Shown one piece after another: positions 5,277-5,825 of a stretch of DNA of 5,825 bases. The notes beneath the pieces were generated by a model. That model had not been told where the DNA came from. It worked only from the letters and a program-made list of their open reading frames with translations, and ran no database searches. Position numbers and translations under genes: made by a program. Each line of letters begins with the position of its first letter. The first letter of the stretch is position 1. The DNA lies in NCBI GenBank assembly GCA_945876155.1, contig CAMCMW010000112.1:1-5825 (forward strand), written 5' to 3'. The stretch is from an uncultured Ruminococcus sp. GTDB lineage: Bacteria > Bacillota > Clostridia > Oscillospirales > Ruminococcaceae.

Positions 5277-5576
5277 GAAAGTTTATGTCTGACATAGTTT
5301 ATTTTAACGTAACAGCAAATTGTACAAGTCCGGTTTTTATTGATTTACCGTCAGTTTCAAAGAAAAAAGTGGTGTATTAAACAAAAATTCAGTCATGTTT
5401 TCGTCATTTTGCACAATTAAAATATCTGTCAAATTAACCAGTAATTCAAAAACATGACTTTTTAATTTGTGAAAAATCAATCGTAAAAATCCAAAAAATC
5501 TTTATTTTACTGCGAAATTTGCGATTTTTTACAGAAAAAACAAATTGAAACTCAAAAAAAATCTACACTTGGGCAA
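5277..5576. other. AT-rich intergenic stretch without a gene
   Basis: Between the second TGTAGGGG element and the promoters of the last gene I see no coding region, RNA gene or recognisable remnant. The DNA is very AT-rich, with many A- and T-runs. The only notable structure is the 11-bp inverted repeat at 5391-5459, described separately. Such A-tract DNA may act as an UP-like or bent region upstream of the promoter at 5577. Confidence 0.6.
5391..5459. repeat. 11-bp perfect inverted repeat with 47-base spacer
   Basis: AGTCATGTTTT (5391-5401) is exactly complementary to AAAACATGACT (5449-5459). The second copy is followed by TTTTTAATTT, so a + strand transcript would form a long-loop hairpin ending in a U-run. 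The loop is large for a classical terminator. Alternatives are a pair of operator half-sites or the ends of a degraded small element. Confidence 0.5.
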
Positions 5577-5605
5577 TTGACTTTAAAATCCGGCTGTGAT
5601 ATAAA
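5577..5605 (+). promoter_or_regulatory. Distal promoter of the SCP2-like gene
   Basis: TTGACT (5577-5582), 17-base spacer, TATAAA (5600-5605): one mismatch to each consensus hexamer at ideal spacing. A second TATAAT at 5606-5611 would give an over-long 23-base spacer. The expected start near 5612 gives a leader of roughly 68 bases. Confidence 0.65.
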
Positions 5606-5634
5606 TATAATATACCAAAAAAGTAAAGATAACA

Positions 5635-5643
5635 TGCTATAAT
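5635..5643 (+). promoter_or_regulatory. Proximal extended -10 promoter of the SCP2-like gene
   Basis: TGCTATAAT is a perfect extended -10. The hexamer 17 bases upstream (CCAAAA) is not a -35, so this would rely on the TG extension. The predicted start near 5650 leaves a leader of about 30 bases that includes the AGGAGG at 5667-5672. Confidence 0.55.
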
Positions 5644-5679
5644 CATATTTATTTTGAAAACAAAACAGGAGGATTACTT

Positions 5680-5825
5680 ATGACTTACGAAGAAATCGTT
5701 GCGAAAGCAAAAGAAGAATTAGGCTCTGCTGATGTCAGCAACTACGAAGGACACCTGGCTTTACAGATTAACATAACTGGTGAAGGCCACGGTGCTTTCT
5801 ACGCTGAGATCCGTGAGGGCAAGCT
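5680..5825 (+). CDS. SCP2-like sterol/lipid-binding domain protein (5' part only)
   Basis: The first 48 residues are visible before the window ends. The ATG at 5680 has a perfect AGGAGG at 5667-5672, seven bases upstream. The sequence MTYEEIVAKAKEELG, then YEGHLALQINITGEGHGAFYAEI, matches the pattern I know for small (about 110 residue) clostridial SCP2 sterol-transfer domain proteins: an N-terminal helix followed by strands carrying the GEGxGAFY turn. These have a hydrophobic pocket for lipid-like molecules; their natural ligand in clostridia is not established. No signal peptide is present, so it is probably cytoplasmic. It is preceded by two possible promoters and appears to be a separate unit from the phosphofructokinase gene. 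The family call is from recall of the N-terminal pattern only; the pocket-forming half lies outside. Confidence 0.7.
   Translation, partial: MTYEEIVAKAKEELGSADVSNYEGHLALQINITGEGHGAFYAEIREGK

Noticed and set aside
5189..5380. Open frame of 63 codons starting at GTG, partly inside the second TGTAGGGG element
   Set aside because: It has no ribosome binding site, crosses the end of the repeat, and its composition looks random; no family resemblance.
5391..5471. H-type pseudoknot from the two crossing pairings
   Set aside because: There is no loop between 5459 and 5460 to span an 11-bp stem, so both helices cannot form together; at most they alternate.
1..5825. tRNA, rRNA, CRISPR array, or transposase gene
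   Set aside because: No cloverleaf, regularly spaced repeat array, or transposase motif was seen on either strand.

Overview
The window looks like a chromosomal segment from a low-to-moderate GC Firmicute, most likely a gut clostridium of the Ruminococcus / Oscillospiraceae type. This rests on the GAPDH and phosphofructokinase sequences, strong AGGAGG-type ribosome binding sites, near-consensus sigma-A promoters, a TTG start, and small repeats beginning TGTAGGGG. The genus is inferred from recall of protein families, not from a search.

Layout. (1) Positions 1-407 hold the 3' end of a type I glyceraldehyde-3-phosphate dehydrogenase gene (gap, + strand), closed by a hairpin. (2) A 268-residue membrane-anchored TPR protein (478-1284, +) starts only 18 bases after that hairpin. 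(3) A bidirectional terminator at 1314-1340 and a 111-base nest of inverted repeats (1348-1458) separate it from a convergent pair. (4) That pair is a two-component system on the - strand: an OmpR/PhoB-type response regulator (3616-2936), then a transmembrane histidine kinase (2955-1492) that overlaps it by 20 bases and starts at TTG. (5) The divergent intergenic region 3617-3973 holds the regulator promoter with TTCACA direct repeats, a 71-bp TGTAGGGG element, and a consensus promoter reading the other way. (6) A 360-residue phosphofructokinase (3974-5056, +) follows, with its own terminator. (7) Positions 5057-5679 hold a second, 141-bp TGTAGGGG element, an AT-rich stretch with a long-range inverted repeat, and tandem promoters. 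(8) The start of an SCP2-like sterol/lipid-binding domain protein (5680 onward, +) runs off the end.

How it fits together. Two glycolytic enzymes, GAPDH and phosphofructokinase, bracket a sensory pair and a TPR membrane protein. Each glycolytic gene seems to be its own transcription unit. The TPR gene probably depends on read-through from gap, because no promoter fits between the hairpin and its start. The two-component genes form an operon that probably binds its own promoter.

Nothing here amounts to a clear new multi-gene system. The most distinctive signals are non-coding. The two TGTAGGGG elements flank the phosphofructokinase gene, and their arms differ almost only by base changes that preserve pairing. 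The nested hairpin element lies in the 3' untranslated region of the two-component mRNA. In the proteins, the notable point is a phosphofructokinase whose donor-site motif is GGNGT with a Lys in PKTIDND.
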